In this document: one piece after another, positions 8,270 through 16,760 of the stretch
How the letters are laid out: each line of letters begins with the position of its first letter
Numbering within the stretch: the first letter of the stretch is position 1
Assembly (NCBI RefSeq): GCF_000426065.1
Contig: NZ_AUEQ01000011.1
Coordinates: forward strand, 297,954 to 361,953
Source of the DNA: Mycobacterium sp. URHD0025
GTDB taxonomy: Bacteria; Actinomycetota; Actinomycetes; Mycobacteriales; Mycobacteriaceae
Direction of reading: 5' to 3'
Length of the DNA stretch: 64,000 nt
The notes under the pieces: generated by a model
Told to the model about the DNA's origin: nothing
The model's input: only the letters and a program-made list of their open reading frames with translations
The model's database searches: none
Program-made: the position numbers and the translations under genes

Positions 8270-8697
8270 GGACTCCCCACCCCCTTCCGAAACCCATCTC
8301 ACGACGGGCTCGAACGTTTATTCGAATCGGTACTGCAACTGTAGAACAGAACTCCGACAAGCTTCGTGACGGCGCTGCGACGCATCACGGTAGACGTTGC
8401 TGGCGCTGTCCGAAACCACCCCTGTTGATCAACCTGTGGATGGCATGTGGATAGGTCTCGGTCGCAGTGTTGACCCTCTGGGGAGAACCTGTGGATCAAC
8501 CGCGAACAGTTTCTCATTACCCCAGGTCAGGGTGCCATAGAGGGTGTCAGTGATTGTGTATGGGAAGTTCTTCGGCGTGTCGTGCCGGGTTGCCGTCCCG
8601 GGCGTGTTGTGTTGCGTACGGGAACCGTGCCGGTTAACACCCGGTGTGCTTCGCTGTCCAGAGTTTCGCGCAACGCGTTCGCCAGACATACAGCAAA
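8270..8697. other. dnaB upstream region, no gene
   Basis: About 430 bp between the rplI terminator and dnaB with no supportable gene. It contains the palindrome GTTGATCAAC (8424-8433) and three TGTGGATNN sequences described separately. The dnaB promoter must lie here, but I cannot assign a convincing -10/-35 pair. Confidence 0.6.
8435..8498. promoter_or_regulatory. Cluster of three DnaA-box-like sequences upstream of dnaB
   Basis: TGTGGATGG (8435-8443), TGTGGATAG (8446-8454) and TGTGGATCA (8490-8498) all lie in the same orientation. Read on the other strand they are CCATCCACA, CTATCCACA and TGATCCACA, one or two mismatches from the DnaA box TTATCCACA. Their clustering about 170-230 bp before dnaB suggests DnaA binding; that is inferred. 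Confidence 0.45.
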
Positions 8698-8735
8698 CGC
8701 CCGGGTGGAAACCTTCGCAGGTTCCCACCCGGGCG
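8698..8735 (-). terminator. Rho-independent-type terminator after rplI
   Basis: Strong GC hairpin: CGCCCGGGTGG pairs with CCACCCGGGCG and the stem extends through an AACCT arm around a short TTCGC loop. On the minus strand the single mismatch becomes a G-U pair, which favours that direction. It begins about 50 bp past the rplI stop; only a short T-rich run follows. Confidence 0.75.
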
Positions 8736-8785
8736 ATTGAATGCCGGCGGATCTACTCCGCTACGGGATCACTCGGCGACCGGAT

Positions 8786-9241
8786 TTACTCGGCGACGAC
8801 GTTGAGCGACACCTTGGCTTCCACCCCGGTGTGCAGCCGGACGACGATCGGATGCGTGCCGACCGACTTGATGTGCGCCTTGGGCAGCTGCACCGTGCGC
8901 TTGTCCAAGTTGGGCCCGCCGGCCTTCTTGATCACGGACACGACGTCGGCAGCGGTGACCGAGCCGAACAGCTTGCCGGTGTCGCCGGCGGTGTGAACCG
9001 GCAGCGACACCTCGCCCAGGTTCTCCAGGGCGGTCTTGAGCTCGTTGGCGTGCTCGACGCCGCGGATCTCCTTGGTCTCGCGGGCGCGACGGATCTCGTC
9101 GGCCTGGCGCTCGGCGCCACGGGTGGCCACGATGGCCAGCCCGCGCGGCAACAGGTAGTTACGGCCGTAGCCGTCCTTGACCTCGACGACATCGCCTGCG
9201 ACGCCCAGGTGCTCCACCTCAGCGGTGAGAATCAGCTTCAT
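8786..9241 (-). CDS. rplI: 50S ribosomal protein L9
   Basis: 151-residue large-subunit protein with the typical L9 N-terminal globular domain (MKLILTAEVEHLGVAGD, then GYGRNYLLPRGLA), a long connecting helix and a C-terminal domain. Last gene of the rpsF-ssb-rpsR-rplI operon, 11 bp after rpsR and followed by a strong hairpin. Identification is certain from sequence and synteny with Rv0056. Confidence 0.98.
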   Translation of the reverse strand: MKLILTAEVEHLGVAGDVVEVKDGYGRNYLLPRGLAIVATRGAERQADEIRRARETKEIRGVEHANELKTALENLGEVSLPVHTAGDTGKLFGSVTAADVVSVIKKAGGPNLDKRTVQLPKAHIKSVGTHPIVVRLHTGVEAKVSLNVVAE

Positions 9242-9252
9242 TGGTCTGCCCC

Positions 9253-9513
9253 CTACCGCGTCGACGAACCGAAGGGCAGCAGAGCCACCTCGCGGGCGTT
9301 CTTCACGGCGATGGCGACATCGCGCTGGTGCTGGACGCAGTTGCCGGTCACCCGACGGGCACGGATCTTGCCGCGCTCGCTGATGTAGGTGCGCAGCAGC
9401 GCAGTGTCCTTGTAGTCGATGATCTGCCCCTTACCCTTCTTGGAGCAGAACACGCACTTGCGAGTCTTGACCGGCTTTTCCGGTGCCGGCCGTCGCTTTG
9501 TGGACTTGGCCAT
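9253..9513 (-). CDS. rpsR: 30S ribosomal protein S18, zinc-type
   Basis: 86-residue S18 binding 16S rRNA next to S6. It carries cysteines in RKCVFC and in RRVTGNCVQH, so it is the Cys-containing (zinc-binding, C+) form; mycobacteria also carry a Cys-less paralogue used under zinc limitation. It lies between ssb and rplI as in Rv0055. The ATG has a purine-rich GGAAGAG stretch ahead of it. Confidence 0.97.
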   Translation of the reverse strand: MAKSTKRRPAPEKPVKTRKCVFCSKKGKGQIIDYKDTALLRTYISERGKIRARRVTGNCVQHQRDVAIAVKNAREVALLPFGSSTR

Positions 9514-9549
9514 TGGTTATCTCTTCCTTGCAAAAATTTTCGTTGTTGA

Positions 9550-10059
9550 TCAGAACGGCGGCTCGTCGTCGGCCCCGCTGAAGGAGCCGGACGCCGGCGC
9601 ACTGCCCCACGGATCGTCTTTGGGCTCGGCCTGGCGCGGAGCGCCACCGCCGGCACCGCCGCCACCGCCGAAACCGCCGCCCCCACCGCCACTACGGCTG
9701 GCCTTGTTGACCTTGGCCGTGGCGTAGCGGAGGGACGGACCGATCTCGTCGACCTCGACCTCGACAACGGTGCGCTTCTCGCCCTCACGGGTTTCGAAGG
9801 AACGCTGCTTGAGCCGACCGGTGACGATCACCCGCGAACCCCGCGTGAGGCTCTCTGCCACATTTTCGGCAGCCTCACGCCAGATGTTGCACCGCAAGAA
9901 CAGCGCCTCGCCGTCCTTCCACTCGTTGGTCTGCCGGTCGAACATTCGCGGCGTAGAAGCAACGGTGAAGTTGGCGACAGCTGCGCCTGACGGAGTGAAA
10001 CGCAGTTCCGGGTCAGCGGTCAGGTTTCCGACAACTGTGATGGTGGTGTCACCAGCCAC
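9550..10059 (-). CDS. ssb: Single-stranded DNA-binding protein
   Basis: 169-residue SSB. An OB-fold covers residues 1-115 (TTITVVGNLTADPELRFTPSG, FLRCNIWR, GSRVIVTGRL), followed by a glycine-rich linker and the acidic tail ending DDEPPF that recruits partner proteins. GTG start with AGGAGG 5 nt upstream. It lies between rpsF and rpsR, the usual actinobacterial order. The Gly-rich linker is encoded by a simple GCC/ACC-type repeat tract. Confidence 0.98.
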   Translation of the reverse strand: MAGDTTITVVGNLTADPELRFTPSGAAVANFTVASTPRMFDRQTNEWKDGEALFLRCNIWREAAENVAESLTRGSRVIVTGRLKQRSFETREGEKRTVVEVEVDEIGPSLRYATAKVNKASRSGGGGGGFGGGGGAGGGAPRQAEPKDDPWGSAPASGSFSGADDEPPF

Positions 10060-10128
10060 GAGATCCTCCTGGGATAGGCATGTCCGTTTGCGCGAAGCCT
10101 ACGTAGCCCCGCCGACGACTGACAGCCT

Positions 10129-10419
10129 TTAGTGCTTGTCCGTCCGCATCACCTTGGTCCGCAGCACCGACTCGTTCAGGTTGAGCTGACGGTCGAGCTC
10201 GGACACGGTGGCCGGTTCGGCCTTGACGTCGACGATGGCGTAGATGCCCTCGGCGTGCTTGGCGATCTCGTAGGCCAGGCGCCTGCGGCCCCAGATGTCA
10301 ACCTTGTCGACGGTCCCGCCATCCTTGCGGACGACGTTCAGGAACGCCTCTAATGACGGAGCTACGGTGCGCTCGTCAAGTGTGGGGTCGAGAATGACCA
10401 TGATTTCGTATGGACGCAT
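10129..10419 (-). CDS. rpsF: 30S ribosomal protein S6
   Basis: 96-residue S6, starting MRPYEIMVILDP and matching Rv0053. A longer open frame upstream is discarded because AGAGGAGGTGAT precedes this ATG at a workable distance. First gene of the S6-SSB-S18-L9 operon; its promoter must lie in the roughly 150 bp shared with the divergent membrane-protein gene. Confidence 0.97.
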   Translation of the reverse strand: MRPYEIMVILDPTLDERTVAPSLEAFLNVVRKDGGTVDKVDIWGRRRLAYEIAKHAEGIYAIVDVKAEPATVSELDRQLNLNESVLRTKVMRTDKH

Positions 10420-10576
10420 TAGAACCTCATCACCTCCTCTGGTCGTGTACGGCCACGGTGGATTCCGTGGCAGGAGGGTCGCCTGCGTCGGCAACCGGCC
10501 CAGGCTACCCGAAGGCGCGCTGATCTGCGAAATCCGTATAAGGTGAGCTCCTTGGTTCTGGAGTCGAGGGGGATGC

Positions 10577-11305
10577 GTGAACTATCCGTACGGGCCTTAC
10601 GGGCAAGGCTTCCCGGGACAGCCCGGTCAGCCGCAGCAGCCCGGCCATCCCCAACAACCCGACTACCCCCAGCAGGCCGGCTATCCGCAGCAGCCCGGTT
10701 ATCCGCAGCAGGCTGGCTACCCGCAGCAACCAGGCTTTCCCCCGCCGGGATACCCCCAGCAGGGCGGCTTCCAGCAGCCCTATGGGTATCCGCCCGCTGA
10801 ACCCAGTGGCACCACAGGAACCATCGCCGCCGTACTTGCTGCCCTGGGCGGTGTGGCAGGCCTGGTCGGCGGCGCGTTCGGGGCCATCGGCCTCGCCGCA
10901 TTGAGCGGCATGAGCAGTACAGACGTCTCCGGCGGGGTGTACGCCCTGCTGGTCGTCGTGATCCTCTTCAACTTCGTCTTCGGGCTGACGATCGCCACCG
11001 GAGCCGTCATGTTGTTCCAACGGAAGATGCTCGGCCGCTGGCTGGTTGTCGGGGCATCCGCGCTGGCGATCCTGAGCAGCCTGATCAGCTTCGGCGTGGG
11101 TGCCGCAGCGGCGTCGGCCTACGGTTCCTACTCCACTGGCGGCGGAGGCGGCTTTCTCCAGCTGCTCGGTCTCGTCTTCCCCATCGCCACGATCGTCCTG
11201 GCCCTGCTGCCGTCGACCACCGCGTGGATCAATGCGAAACCGAGTCCTGTTGCGCCCCAGTTCTTTCCGCCCATGCCGCAGCAGTATCCGCCGTATCAGG
11301 GCTGA
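10577..11305 (+). CDS. Proline/glutamine-rich repeat membrane protein (hypothetical)
   Basis: 242-residue protein of unknown function. Residues 1-75 are a low-complexity tract built on YPQQPG/GYPQQAG repeats, probably cytoplasmic; four hydrophobic segments follow (about 80-105, 120-150, 155-180, 190-215) and a short Pro-rich tail ends PPYQG. The GTG start has GAGGGGG upstream. The layout, a disordered Pro-rich head with a four-helix membrane part, is common in mycobacterial envelope proteins. The next gene is a diverged paralogue, and a collapsed third copy lies between them. Divergent from rpsF. Confidence 0.8.
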   Translation: MNYPYGPYGQGFPGQPGQPQQPGHPQQPDYPQQAGYPQQPGYPQQAGYPQQPGFPPPGYPQQGGFQQPYGYPPAEPSGTTGTIAAVLAALGGVAGLVGGAFGAIGLAALSGMSSTDVSGGVYALLVVVILFNFVFGLTIATGAVMLFQRKMLGRWLVVGASALAILSSLISFGVGAAAASAYGSYSTGGGGGFLQLLGLVFPIATIVLALLPSTTAWINAKPSPVAPQFFPPMPQQYPPYQG

Positions 11306-11352
11306 GCGGGGAGCACACCGAGCTTCTTGACTGTGGCCTTCGAGGGGGACGC

Positions 11353-11415
11353 GTGAACCATCCGTTGGTCCAGAATCCAGTTGTGCGCCAGTTCTACCCG
11401 CCCTATCCAGGCTGA
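11353..11415 (+). pseudogene. Collapsed remnant of a third paralogue (head fused to tail)
   Basis: A 20-codon frame beginning VNHPLVQNP and ending QFYPPYPG. Its first part and leader (CGAGGGGGAnGCGTGAACnATCCG) match the start of the upstream gene at all but two positions, and its end resembles that gene's QFFPP...YPPYQG tail. The repeat tract and all four membrane segments are missing. The simplest reading is internal deletion of a tandem duplicate; translation as a micro-peptide is possible but unsupported. Confidence 0.55.
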
Positions 11416-11467
11416 TCTGCGAAGGTCTTTGTGCGGACCCCGCCAATCATCCAGGATCGGAGCAGCA

Positions 11468-12013
11468 GTGACCTCTCCCCACGGACCCCGAGGCGCGAAG
11501 TTTCCCGACGAGCCGAGTGATCCGGAGCGAGGTGACCAAGAGCCCGAACCAGCCGCCTCGCCCAGTGCGGTCACGGTGATCATCACGGCCGTCCTGGCGG
11601 GGCTCGGTGGCCTGCTGACGCTCGGCAACGGCATTCTCGGGCTGACCGGACTTGCCGCACTCGCCGGTGACGCGGGCTTGCGAACGCTGGCCCTCAGGGC
11701 CGCCGGGGCGCTCACGTTGACGGTCCTCGCGACTCTGCTGAGCGTAGTCTGCGGAGTCCTTCTCCTGGCCGGCACTGTGGCGCTGTTGCGGCGCAAGATG
11801 ATTGGCCGCCGGCTCATCGTCAGCGGCTGCGTGTTGCTCATCCTGGGCAGCCTGATCAGTCTCGGGCTGACCTTGGCCACGACGGCCGGCTACGGGACGC
11901 CAGGAACCAACGGGCCGGCAATCTTGAGCCTCATACTGCCCATCGCCACGCTCGTGTTGGTCCTGCTGCCGTCGACCGCCACGTGGATTCGAGCGGCCCT
12001 CCCGAGGCCATGA
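11468..12013 (+). CDS. Four-helix membrane protein, paralogue of the Pro/Gln-rich protein (hypothetical)
   Basis: 181-residue protein of unknown function. It shares the membrane core of the gene at 10577: both have a VALLRRKM/MLFQRKM-type loop, a G-R/W-L-V/I-V-x-G segment, the LGSLISLG/LSSLISFG helix and the end LVLLPSTATWI/LALLPSTTAWI. Its head is short and acidic (DPERGDQEPEPAASP) rather than Pro/Gln-rich. GTG start with GGAG about 6 nt upstream. It converges on the GT87-like gene. Tandem duplication and divergence is the inferred origin. Confidence 0.75.
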   Translation: MTSPHGPRGAKFPDEPSDPERGDQEPEPAASPSAVTVIITAVLAGLGGLLTLGNGILGLTGLAALAGDAGLRTLALRAAGALTLTVLATLLSVVCGVLLLAGTVALLRRKMIGRRLIVSGCVLLILGSLISLGLTLATTAGYGTPGTNGPAILSLILPIATLVLVLLPSTATWIRAALPRP

Positions 12014-12104
12014 CCTCAGCGCCGCAGGACCGTCGACTTCTACTCAGGGGTTGAGCGAGAACGGAATTCGCCGCCCCCACGTCGAAAACGGTGCGCGCGC
12101 GGAC

Positions 12105-13772
12105 TCAGCCGCTAGGTTTGTCGGCCGACTCCAACTCCGGCTCCATCTGGGGCTCTGGCTCCGGCTTGGGCTCGACCCCGACACGATCCGCCGACGGCCG
12201 CAACCAGTCAGGCAACCACCGCGGCGGGCTGTCGGGAGCCCGGTCGAACACTCCACCGGTGGGGTCGTCGATGCGGCCGCCGTGACGGACCAGATCGAGC
12301 TCCGGACGATAGATTTGACGAACCACCAACGCACACAGCACGATCACCGCGAGGTCGCGGAGCAACACAGTGGTGGTGAACCATTGCTCGGGCAGGCCCT
12401 TGTTGGCCTCGCCGTACAGGTAGAGCATGCGCGGCACCCACACGAGGGCGTCGATCGTCATCCACGCCAACAGAATTCGCCGATGCGGCAGGGCCAGCAC
12501 GGCCAGCGGCACCAGCCACAGTGAAAACTGCGGGCTCCACACTTTGTTGGTCAGCAGGAAGGCGGCCACCACGAGGAAAGCCAGTTGCGCCACCCGAGGC
12601 CGCTGTGGTGCGGTCAATGCGACGTAGCCGATCGCGATACAGCACGCCGCGAACAAGACCGCGGTGACCGTGTTGAGCACCGTCGGCGGCTGCCAGAACC
12701 CGAGGTCCGGATCGAAGCCGCGCCACCCGGTGAACGACTTCACCACGTTGTACAGCGAATCCATATCGTCACCGCGACGGGTGTTGAGCCGGAAGAACTC
12801 TGACCAGCCCCGCGGGAAGAGCAACATGATCGGCAGGTTGACCGCCAGCCAGACCAGCACGGCCGCAACCGCCGTCTTGCCGACCTCACGCAGTCGCCCG
12901 GTGCGCAGCCCGAGCAGCACCAGCGGAACGAACAGCAACAGCGGATACAGCTTGGCGGCCACGCCGATTCCGATCAACGCCCCGGCCCACACCGGTTTTC
13001 GACGAGCCCAGGCGAGCATCGCGCCGGCGGCGGAGGCGGTGGCCAGCGCGTCGAAGTTGGTGAACACCTGGAAGATCACGATCGGCGAACCCGCCACCAG
13101 CGCGGCATCCCACACCCGCCGCCCGGCCATCCGTGCGGTGGCCCAGATCGTGGCCAACCAGGCCAGCGCCAGACCGAACGCCGAGATGTTGAAGAACATC
13201 ACCACTTCGGCGACGAGCGGGACCGACACCAGCTTGGTCACCGCGGTGTAGGTCTTGGCCAGCGACATCGACACGTACTGGTAAAGCCCGGTGAGCACCG
13301 GGTACTCCATGTAGCGGATCGCCGGGCTGCCGTCGTACTGCATGCGGGGCTTGCCGGTCGCGTCGTTCTCGACCCAACTGGATTTGTAGGGAAACTTGCC
13401 GAGGTTCAACAACTCTGCGGTGTAGAGCGGAACCGTGTCGGAGTAACACAGTTCGTAATAGGCCCGGTTGTTCTCCCAGTTGGCCACGCGCTCGCCCGCG
13501 GTGCCCTTGCCGGTGGTCTGCAGACAGGCGGCTTTGGTCGTGTACCCCAACGCCAGGAACACCACGGCGATGATGAACATCACCCGCAGTGGCGTCATGA
13601 ACCGCGCCCTGCCGATCAGCGCATGCCGGCCGACGGGTCCGCCGACAGTCTGAGACAGCGCCTCGGCCAGCTGGTCGTTGCGGCTGGGGAGGTCGCGGTC
13701 GTCGGCACCCCGCCGGTCTTCTGCCGGCGGAGCCGGCGAGACCAGCCCAGCCGGCGATCGCTCGTCCGTCAC
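12105..13772 (-). CDS. GT87-like polyprenol-phosphate-dependent mannosyltransferase, membrane protein
   Basis: 555-residue multi-pass protein orthologous to Rv0051. It shows about ten hydrophobic segments after a soluble head of about 60 residues and a charged tail rich in EPKPEPEPQ. The family (DUF2029/GT87) transfers mannose from a polyprenyl carrier outside the membrane in lipoglycan synthesis; this protein's own acceptor is not established. The GTG start overlaps the ponA1 stop as GTGA, implying translational coupling. A long open extension upstream is only ponA1 read in another frame. Confidence 0.85.
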   Translation of the reverse strand: MTDERSPAGLVSPAPPAEDRRGADDRDLPSRNDQLAEALSQTVGGPVGRHALIGRARFMTPLRVMFIIAVVFLALGYTTKAACLQTTGKGTAGERVANWENNRAYYELCYSDTVPLYTAELLNLGKFPYKSSWVENDATGKPRMQYDGSPAIRYMEYPVLTGLYQYVSMSLAKTYTAVTKLVSVPLVAEVVMFFNISAFGLALAWLATIWATARMAGRRVWDAALVAGSPIVIFQVFTNFDALATASAAGAMLAWARRKPVWAGALIGIGVAAKLYPLLLFVPLVLLGLRTGRLREVGKTAVAAVLVWLAVNLPIMLLFPRGWSEFFRLNTRRGDDMDSLYNVVKSFTGWRGFDPDLGFWQPPTVLNTVTAVLFAACCIAIGYVALTAPQRPRVAQLAFLVVAAFLLTNKVWSPQFSLWLVPLAVLALPHRRILLAWMTIDALVWVPRMLYLYGEANKGLPEQWFTTTVLLRDLAVIVLCALVVRQIYRPELDLVRHGGRIDDPTGGVFDRAPDSPPRWLPDWLRPSADRVGVEPKPEPEPQMEPELESADKPSG

Positions 13773-16276
13773 GGAGGCGGCGGTGGCACCGGAACGCCCG
13801 GCGCGCCGGGCACAACGGGAGCTCCCGGCGGCGGTCCGATCGGCACGGTCGTCGGAGGGCCGATCGGGATCGTGATACCCGGGGCCACTTCGATGGTCGG
13901 TTGGATCACGGTCTCCGAAGGCATCACCGACACCTGCGGGCCCGTCGGCAGCGTTCCGGGCGGCGGGGCCGCCGGGGCCTGCGGCACACCCGCGTAGCCG
14001 CCGATCTCCGTCGGCTTGGGGAAGGTCTCCTTGTCGGTGCCTTCCAGCGCACCGTCCATGGTGGCCTTCCAGATGTCCGACGGTAGGCCGGATCCGTAGA
14101 CCGGCCCTCCCCACGAATTCTTCAACGGTTTCACGCCTTCGGAGGTACCCACCCAGACCGCTGTCGAAAGCGAGGGCGTGTATCCGACCATCCAGGCGTC
14201 ACGGTTGTCCCCGGTATCGCCGAGCTGGTTGGTGCCGGTCTTGGCGGCCGAGGCGCGTCCGCCGGCCAGGTTGTGACCTTTCGACCAGCCCGCGATCGGC
14301 TGCATGGCCGAGGTGACATTGTCGGCGACAGCCTTGTCGATGCGCTGCTCACCGTTGTCCTGGCTGGAGGCGTCGAAAAGCACCTGGCCCGAGGAGTTCA
14401 CGACCTTCTGCACGAAATGCGGCTTGTGGTAAACGCCGGAGGCCGCGAGCGTGGCATACGCCGAGGCCATGTCGATCACGCGCGACTGGTACTGGCCCAG
14501 CACCACACCGTTGTTCGGCGGTCCGCCCTTGCCGTCCTCGGACAGCGTGTGCTCGAGGCCCGGGAAGCTCTCGGCCACGCCCGCATCGTGCGCGGCCTTG
14601 GCCACGTCCTCGGGTCCGTGTTCCAGCTTGAGCATCAGCCGGTAGTAGCTGGTGTTGAGCGACCGCTTGAGCGCCTCGGCGATCGAGCAGGTGCCGCACC
14701 CCTCACCCTCGACGTTGCTGATCTTGATGCCGTTGACGGTGACCGGCCCGCTGTCCACCTGGTAGCCGAGGCCGATGCCCTGCTGCAGGGCCGCGACGAG
14801 CGCGAACACCTTGAACGACGAACCCGTCGGCAGGCCGGCCTGAGCGAAGTCGAAGCCATTGGCATCCGAACCGCCGTAATAGGCCTTGACCGCGCCGTCG
14901 TGCGGATCGATGGACACCACCGCGGTCCGCATATCCGGGTCTTGGCCATCCATGGTCTTGGACACCGCGTTCTCCGCGGCTTGCTGGGCCTGCGGGTCGA
15001 TCGTCGTGGTGACCTGAAGGCCCTCGGTGTTCAGCGCCTGCTCACTGATGTCGAACAGATCCAGCAGTTCCTTGGTGACCTGCCGTTCGATCAGCCCGTT
15101 CGGGCCGGTGGTCTGGAACTGCTGACGAGCCTGATCCGGCGGCACGGTCGGCGGGAAGACCTGCGCGGCGCGCTCCTCGGCCGACAACGCGCCCATGTCC
15201 ACCATGCCGTCGAGCACCCAGTTCCACCGGTCGGCGGCGCCTTCGGGATCGACCGCGGGGTCCAGTGTCGAGGGCCGCTGGATCAGCGCGGCCATCAATG
15301 CGCCCTCGGCGACGTTGAGCTGTTCGACGGGCTTGTCGAAGTACGCCTTGGCGGCGGCCGCGATGCCGTACGAGCCGCGGCCGAAGTAGATCATGTTCAG
15401 ATAGGCCTGCATCACAGCGTCTTTGGACCATTCGCCGGCCATCTTGGTGGAGATGACGAGCTCCTTGGCCTTACGGATCAAGCCGCCGATACCCGAGCGT
15501 TCGTCACCCACCAACGCGTTCTTGACGTACTGCTGGGTGATGGTCGATCCGCCCTGCAGATCACCGCCGACGAGGTTGTTCTTGATCGCACGCAACAGCG
15601 CGGTGAACGAGAACCCCGGATTGGAATAGAAATCACGGTCCTCTGCGGCCATCACCGCGTTGCGGACCTGCTCGGGAATCTGGTCGATCGTGACGTCGAC
15701 CCGGTTGCCCTCGGGAGGCACGATGCGCGCGATCTCACTGCCGTCGCTGGCCAGGATCGTCGACACCTGATTGGTGCGGATGTCACCAGGCTGCGGGACG
15801 TCGACGATCAGGTACGCCATACCGAACGTCACGATCGGGAGCAGGATCATGGCCACCACCGCGGCTATCGACAGGCGCCGGACCAGCTTCCAGTTGATGT
15901 TGAACTGCCGGGTCGGCCCAGGCTCCGGTCCGGACGGACCCGAGGGGCCCGATCCACGACCGCCTCCCGGTGGCGGAGGCGGAGACTTGGGCGGCGACGG
16001 CTTCGGCGGCGGTGTGCCGTCCATGGCGGCCCTGACGACATCGAGCGGGGCGGGCCCGCCCTCACGCACCGGTGGCAGCACCGTGGTGAGCCGGTCGTCG
16101 GGCGGAACACCCGGACGGGGGCGTCCCGAGGGAGGGTTCTCGCGTCCCGTTGGACCGTTCTCCCGCGCCGGGGGCCGGTTCTCGCGCGCAGGCGGCCGGT
16201 TGTCGCGCGCGCCGAGGCGGTCAGCCGCATTACGGATGTCGTTGGCTGACCGGCTGTGGCGCCCTTCGCTATTCAC
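13769..16276 (-). CDS. ponA1: Bifunctional class A penicillin-binding protein PonA1
   Basis: 835-residue cell-wall synthase that polymerises glycan and cross-links peptides at the pole. Domains: cytoplasmic Pro-rich head (1-130, with an RENRPPA-type repeat), membrane anchor (about 134-156), GT51 glycosyltransferase with catalytic E212 in AAEDRDFYSNPGF, and transpeptidase with S486-x-x-K489 (TGSSFK), S-L-N (539-541) and KTGT, then a Pro-rich tail. It matches Rv0050 throughout. GTG 16276 is chosen by an 8-nt overlap with the preceding stop; no clear ribosome-binding site, so coupling is likely. The exact start is less sure than the identity. Confidence 0.95.
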   Translation of the reverse strand: MNSEGRHSRSANDIRNAADRLGARDNRPPARENRPPARENGPTGRENPPSGRPRPGVPPDDRLTTVLPPVREGGPAPLDVVRAAMDGTPPPKPSPPKSPPPPPGGGRGSGPSGPSGPEPGPTRQFNINWKLVRRLSIAAVVAMILLPIVTFGMAYLIVDVPQPGDIRTNQVSTILASDGSEIARIVPPEGNRVDVTIDQIPEQVRNAVMAAEDRDFYSNPGFSFTALLRAIKNNLVGGDLQGGSTITQQYVKNALVGDERSGIGGLIRKAKELVISTKMAGEWSKDAVMQAYLNMIYFGRGSYGIAAAAKAYFDKPVEQLNVAEGALMAALIQRPSTLDPAVDPEGAADRWNWVLDGMVDMGALSAEERAAQVFPPTVPPDQARQQFQTTGPNGLIERQVTKELLDLFDISEQALNTEGLQVTTTIDPQAQQAAENAVSKTMDGQDPDMRTAVVSIDPHDGAVKAYYGGSDANGFDFAQAGLPTGSSFKVFALVAALQQGIGLGYQVDSGPVTVNGIKISNVEGEGCGTCSIAEALKRSLNTSYYRLMLKLEHGPEDVAKAAHDAGVAESFPGLEHTLSEDGKGGPPNNGVVLGQYQSRVIDMASAYATLAASGVYHKPHFVQKVVNSSGQVLFDASSQDNGEQRIDKAVADNVTSAMQPIAGWSKGHNLAGGRASAAKTGTNQLGDTGDNRDAWMVGYTPSLSTAVWVGTSEGVKPLKNSWGGPVYGSGLPSDIWKATMDGALEGTDKETFPKPTEIGGYAGVPQAPAAPPPGTLPTGPQVSVMPSETVIQPTIEVAPGITIPIGPPTTVPIGPPPGAPVVPGAPGVPVPPPPP

Positions 16277-16691
16277 TGGCCGTACGCGCCGACTTGCGCG
16301 TGCCTCGAGTGCCACGTGCCTTCGGCGGCCGAGGCGCGCCCAGGACATATGACTTGACCAAATGATTCCAACTGCAGGTGCGGCATACCTCAACCACATG
16401 GACTGCGAACTCGTCGTAACGAGTTGCCAACATCACCAGCTCCTCCGCGGTGCGCGCCGAGCCCGATACCGGGCCCAGATGATCACCGAAAACCCACGAC
16501 ACCAGCGTGAGCTGCTCTTTGCGGCAGATCGGACACATCACCGAACTCTGCTTGCCGTGAAACTTTGCCGCGCGCAGCAGATAGGGGTTGGCATCACAGA
16601 CCTCCGTGACGCCGGTGCGCCCCGAATAGACCTCAGCCAGCAGGGACCGCCGCCGAAGCGCGTAATCCACCACCTGTCTCTGCAATCGCAC
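16269..16691 (-). CDS. DUF5318 zinc-ribbon-like protein
   Basis: 140-residue protein of unknown function orthologous to Rv0049. Two CxxC pairs (CPIC and CRTC) suggest a zinc ribbon; between them is a conserved LVSWVFGDHLG block, and the tail is basic. It starts at GTG 16691, 7 nt after a TACTCT hexamer, as expected of a leaderless message. It is first of a three-gene unit with ponA1 and the GT87-like gene, with stop/start overlaps at both joints, so a cell-wall-related role is a fair inference. Confidence 0.85.
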   Translation of the reverse strand: MRLQRQVVDYALRRRSLLAEVYSGRTGVTEVCDANPYLLRAAKFHGKQSSVMCPICRKEQLTLVSWVFGDHLGPVSGSARTAEELVMLATRYDEFAVHVVEVCRTCSWNHLVKSYVLGAPRPPKARGTRGTRKSARTASE

Positions 16692-16698
16692 GATGACC

Positions 16699-16753
16699 AG
16701 AGTACGTCGACCCCCTGGACACCGAGGCGCGACCGCGTCACACCTCCTACGAT
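16699..16753. promoter_or_regulatory. Divergent pair of leaderless promoters
   Basis: TACTCT (minus strand, 16699-16704) lies exactly 7 nt before the DUF5318 GTG, and TACGAT (plus strand, 16748-16753) exactly 7 nt before the DUF1707 GTG. The two starts are only 69 bp apart, so both promoters share one compact region. Confidence 0.65.
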
Positions 16754-16760
16754 CATCGGC

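Noticed and set aside
13773..14114. N-terminal extension of the GT87-like protein
   Set aside because: It would overlap ponA1 by more than 340 nt; the GTGA junction gives a natural start.
14273..16249. 658-codon open frame opposite ponA1
   Set aside because: Antisense of ponA1 with Arg/Gly/His-rich composition and no domain.
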